From: an uncultured Campylobacter sp.
GTDB lineage: Bacteria; Campylobacterota; Campylobacteria; Campylobacterales; Campylobacteraceae
DNA length: 7,435 nucleotides
NCBI GenBank assembly: GCA_937990735.1
Contig: CALKQT010000086.1
Location: forward strand, 1 to 7,435
Reading direction: 5' to 3'
The translations under genes and the position numbers were made by a program. The number at the start of each line of letters is the position of its first letter. Position 1 is the first letter of the stretch. Below are positions 5,693 to 7,435 of this stretch, one piece after another. The notes below the pieces were generated by a model. That model ran no database searches. It saw only the letters and a program-made list of their open reading frames with translations, and had not been told where the DNA came from.

Positions 5693-5950
5693 AAATTTTA
5701 AACCGCGCGACGGACAAAACGTGGACGCAAATTTTAACTGCGCGACACGGCAAAATTCGAACGTAAATTTAAAATTTAGCAGCAAAGTAAGCTCGGGCTT
5801 TAATCAAAATTTAGAGCTAGGACAGAGCCTATATTTGAATTAAAATTTAGAGCTAGAGCGAGCTACGGCTTGAAATTGAAATTTAGCGGCGGAGCCGAAC
5901 TCGAAATAGAATTTAAAATTTAATGGAGACGGCAACGCCGCTGCGGTGCT
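5693..5950. repeat. Degenerate 36-bp tandem repeat array, about seven units
   Basis: Units begin with AAAATTTA or AAATTTTA at 5693, 5729, 5771, 5806, 5842, 5878 and 5915, i.e. steps of 36, 42 (36 plus a 6-base insertion at 5765-5770), 35, 36, 36 and 37. Units 1 and 2 share a GCGCGAC core; units 4 and 5 share AAAATTTAGAGCTAG; units 5 and 6 share the pattern of GAGC or GAGCC followed by a short A-rich end. The array starts about 20 bases after the ywnB stop. The units are too diverged for a CRISPR and no conserved spacer boundary exists. Confidence 0.7.
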
Positions 5951-6349
5951 AATGACGGCGGCGATTGCGTTTGCTATAACATCGGTAGCGATTGTATTCG
6001 AATAATAGCGGCGGATTGTATTCGCGACAACGGCAGCAGTGGTAATGAACAGCGGTGGTAGGCGACGGCGACGCCGAGGGACAGCATTAGCGGTAGCCGT
6101 AGCGCAGCGACGGCAGTAAGAATATAAGCGGCGTCCGCAACAACGGTGTAAAGATAATGAGCGATGGTGGCGTAGCGGCAAGCAGCGATAGCGATCTGCT
6201 GTAAATATAATGAATGGTAGCAGCGAGAGTAGCAGCGACGGCGACAATGGAGACAAAGATAATGTAGTAATAGCGACGATAGCGGTAGTAGCGGTAGACG
6301 GGGATAGTCGCACTATCGGTATCGGCGATGCGCGGCTTGCAATGTCGCG
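5951..6349. other. Purine-rich low-complexity stretch without a convincing gene
   Basis: About 400 bases built from words such as AGCGGC, GCGGTAG, AGCAGCGACGGC and AATGG, strongly G/A-biased on the + strand. GATTGTATTCG occurs at 5990-6000 and 6014-6024 (24 apart), and AAAGATAATG at 6150-6159 and 6255-6264 (105 apart). The longest open frames (157 codons on the - strand, 6313-5840; 53 codons on the + strand, 6210-6371) encode low-complexity Ser/Thr/Arg/Ala or Asp/Gly/Val strings with no ribosome binding site and run into the flanking arrays. I see decayed or slipped simple-repeat DNA, not a gene. Confidence 0.55.
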
Positions 6350-6579
6350 GATGAAATTTAGGCGCGATTAAAATTAACATCTAAATTTTAAAAAAATAGC
6401 CTAACAGATGAAATTTCGGAACGATTAAAATTTAATATCCGAATTTTAAAAAGATCGTTTGGCTGATAAAATTTAGACACGATTAAATTTAAGGTTAGAA
6501 TTTTAGGAAAATCGCTTGGTGGATGAAATTTTAGCGCGATCTAAAATTTAGCGGCCGAGTTTAAGGAAAATTTCGCTTA
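6350..6579. repeat. Four-copy 57/58-bp tandem repeat directly upstream of the Rrf2 gene
   Basis: Units start with GATGAAATTT or GATAAAATTT at 6350, 6407, 6465 and 6522, steps of 57, 58 and 57, with the last unit ending near 6579. Each unit reads as GATRAAATTT, then a short GC-containing piece, CGATTAAAATTTAA or similar, a variable stretch, then GAATTTTAAAAA/GGAAAATCG and TTGGYT or similar. Copies are clearly alike but diverged. The last copy runs to within about 35 bases of the Rrf2 start codon, so it makes up the regulator's upstream region. Confidence 0.8.
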
Positions 6580-6613
6580 AATTCTAAAACTCAGATCCAA
6601 ATCAAGGAGCGAA

Positions 6614-7024
6614 ATGCAAGTAGGTATCAAATTTTCACTCGCCGTTCACATCATGCTTTGCGTTGCGTATTTTCGCGAGGAGAAGGTCACGGGCGATTTC
6701 GTCGCCGCAAGCTCGGGGATAAACCCCGCCATCGCGCGCAAGCTGATCTCGCAGCTAAGAAACGCAGCCTTGGTGCTCACGACCGCGGGCGTGGGCGGCA
6801 TCACGCTGGCTCGCGACGCGCGGCTCATCACGCTTTTAGACATTTACGAGGCGGTGAGCGAGGAGGACGCGATGTTTCGCCTACACAAAGGCTCGCCTAG
6901 CGCCTGCCCCGTGGGCGGCAAGATCGAGGCGGTACTCGCGCCGCGCTTTGCTCGCATTCAGAATGATTTTAAAAAATCCCTATCAAGCGTGAGCTTGGCG
7001 GATCTTTTGAGCGATCTAGAATAG
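6614..7024 (+). CDS. Rrf2-family transcriptional regulator, YwnA-like
   Basis: A 136-residue DNA-binding protein of the Rrf2 family. The N-terminal helix (GIKFSLAVHIMLCVAYF) is followed by a winged helix-turn-helix at about 26-72, with the recognition helix around NPAIARKLISQLRNA and the wing AGVGGITLARDA. A dimerisation helix and C-terminal part follow (LLDIYEAV, then FRLHKGSPSACPVGGKIEAVL). The HKGSPSACPVG segment matches the HENPNPKCPVG region of B. subtilis YwnA. Cys98 here and Cys16 in helix 1 are the only cysteines, so the three-Cys iron-sulfur site of IscR/NsrR types is absent; single-thiol sensing is possible. ATG at 6614 has AAGGAG four bases upstream. In B. subtilis ywnA neighbours ywnB; here the two are split by 0.94 kb of repeats. 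Its own upstream region shows no copy of the TTGTAA-N9-TTACAA dyad, so control of the cupin unit is only a hypothesis. Confidence 0.92.
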   Translation: MQVGIKFSLAVHIMLCVAYFREEKVTGDFVAASSGINPAIARKLISQLRNAALVLTTAGVGGITLARDARLITLLDIYEAVSEEDAMFRLHKGSPSACPVGGKIEAVLAPRFARIQNDFKKSLSSVSLADLLSDLE

Positions 7025-7149
7025 AGCTATTAAAATTTTAAATACGCATTTGTCTTCTAAACTTACCAAAATTTCAAGGCTTGCGAGCTAAATTTATATA
7101 AAATTTTACCCGCCCGCCATGTAAAATTTCGATTTAATTTGATTTAAGA

Positions 7150-7155
7150 TATAAT
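7150..7155 (+). promoter_or_regulatory. TATAAT -10 box of the last gene
   Basis: TATAAT at 7150-7155, preceded by TTTAAGA and T/A-rich DNA (ATTTAATTTGATTTAAGA), the usual Campylobacter promoter form. The predicted start of transcription is near 7162, giving a leader of about 20 bases. Confidence 0.6.
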
Positions 7156-7182
7156 CCTCCTAATTAATTCTAAGGGGAAATT

Positions 7183-7435
7183 TTGAAATATTTAAAAGCT
7201 ATATTGCAATTCATCGCAGTTTTTGCTTGCCTTATTTTGTATCTATTCATAAGCGGAAGAGTAGGACTTCATAAATCTCAATCTCACTACACTATTACGA
7301 TAGGCTCCGATACTACTAAAGAAGCGGGACTTGATAAGTATGTAAGCGAAGCGGAGATGCAAAGTTTTGCATTTAGACATTGGGATATAGATTATAATTC
7401 AAACCCGAAAAACGTATTTAAAGAACCCGCCATTG
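7183..7435 (+). CDS. Membrane-anchored or secreted protein of unknown function, 3' truncated by the window edge
   Basis: The first 84 codons of a gene continue past the window. I choose TTG at 7183 because AAGGGG (7172-7177) is five bases upstream and the frame then starts MKYLKAILQF, giving a positively charged tip and a hydrophobic helix (about residues 5-24, IAVFACLILYLFI) typical of a signal anchor. Residues 25-84 are polar, with YTITIGSDTTKEAGLDKYV and FAFRHWDIDYN, and look like an exported domain. VFAC around Cys16 is a poor lipobox, so a lipoprotein is unlikely. No family recognised. Its composition is AT-rich with few GC-rich codons, like the 389-2100 membrane genes and unlike the adjacent Rrf2 gene. 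It has its own promoter and is not obviously part of the regulator's operon. Confidence 0.7.
   Translation, partial: MKYLKAILQFIAVFACLILYLFISGRVGLHKSQSHYTITIGSDTTKEAGLDKYVSEAEMQSFAFRHWDIDYNSNPKNVFKEPAI

Noticed and set aside
5840..6313. 157-codon open frame on the - strand, and an overlapping 97-codon frame at 6087-6380
   Set aside because: The products are low-complexity strings of Ser, Thr, Arg, Leu, Ala and Tyr read from purine-rich repeat DNA. There is no ribosome binding site or family match, and they run into both tandem arrays.
6210..6371. 53-codon + strand frame beginning MNGSSESSSDGDNGDK
   Set aside because: Its Asp/Ser/Gly start looks protein-like, but no ribosome binding site precedes the ATG, composition follows the simple repeats, and it ends inside the 57/58-bp array.
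5693..6579. CRISPR array
   Set aside because: Units are contiguous and diverged, without identical repeats separated by unique spacers, and no cas genes are nearby.

Overview
The window looks like chromosomal DNA of a Campylobacter of the higher-GC oral type (C. rectus, C. showae or C. gracilis kind). This is inferred from GC-rich codon use in the housekeeping genes, intergenic DNA filled with AAATTTTAAAATTT-like words, T-rich promoters with TATAAT -10 boxes, and the protein families present. The species cannot be fixed from sequence alone.

Layout. Positions 1-384 (+) hold the C-terminal end of a gene that I read as ribD (riboflavin biosynthesis reductase domain). Converging on it is an AT-richer block (389-2100, - strand) of three small, unrecognised membrane proteins. 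Two of these are clear paralogs, and each of the three has its own TATAAT box and a short leader. A gene-free, repeat-rich spacer (2101-2570) follows. Next come a CzcD/ZitB-type zinc efflux protein (2571-3527, -) and an ABC-exporter-like six-helix membrane protein with no ATPase domain (3580-4455, -). A divergent promoter region (4456-4623) carries two TGTAA-N9-TTACA operators. These lie around the promoter of a + strand pair: a cupin protein (4624-4998) and a YwnB-like NAD(P)-binding protein (5042-5674). About 0.94 kb without a convincing gene follows: a degenerate 36-bp tandem array, a purine-rich low-complexity stretch, and a four-copy 57/58-bp tandem array. An Rrf2/YwnA-type regulator (6614-7024, +) comes after it. 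The window ends inside a membrane-anchored unknown gene with a TTG start (from 7183, +).

How the parts may work together. The cupin, YwnB-like enzyme and YwnA-like regulator resemble a small thiol- or electrophile-responsive redox module. The B. subtilis YwnA/YwnB pair is the nearest pairing I know of. The twin operators show that the cupin/ywnB unit is controlled by a dimeric repressor or activator. The same dyad is not seen in front of the Rrf2 gene, so the regulator could instead be an unlinked HxlR/MarR-type protein.

The points most worth a second look are the twin operator, the two regularly phased tandem arrays, the duplicated membrane-protein cluster (for which promoter position corrects the start codons), the cupin with Cys in place of its last metal-ligand His, and the ATPase-less ABC membrane protein. 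I did not find a clearly new multi-gene system.
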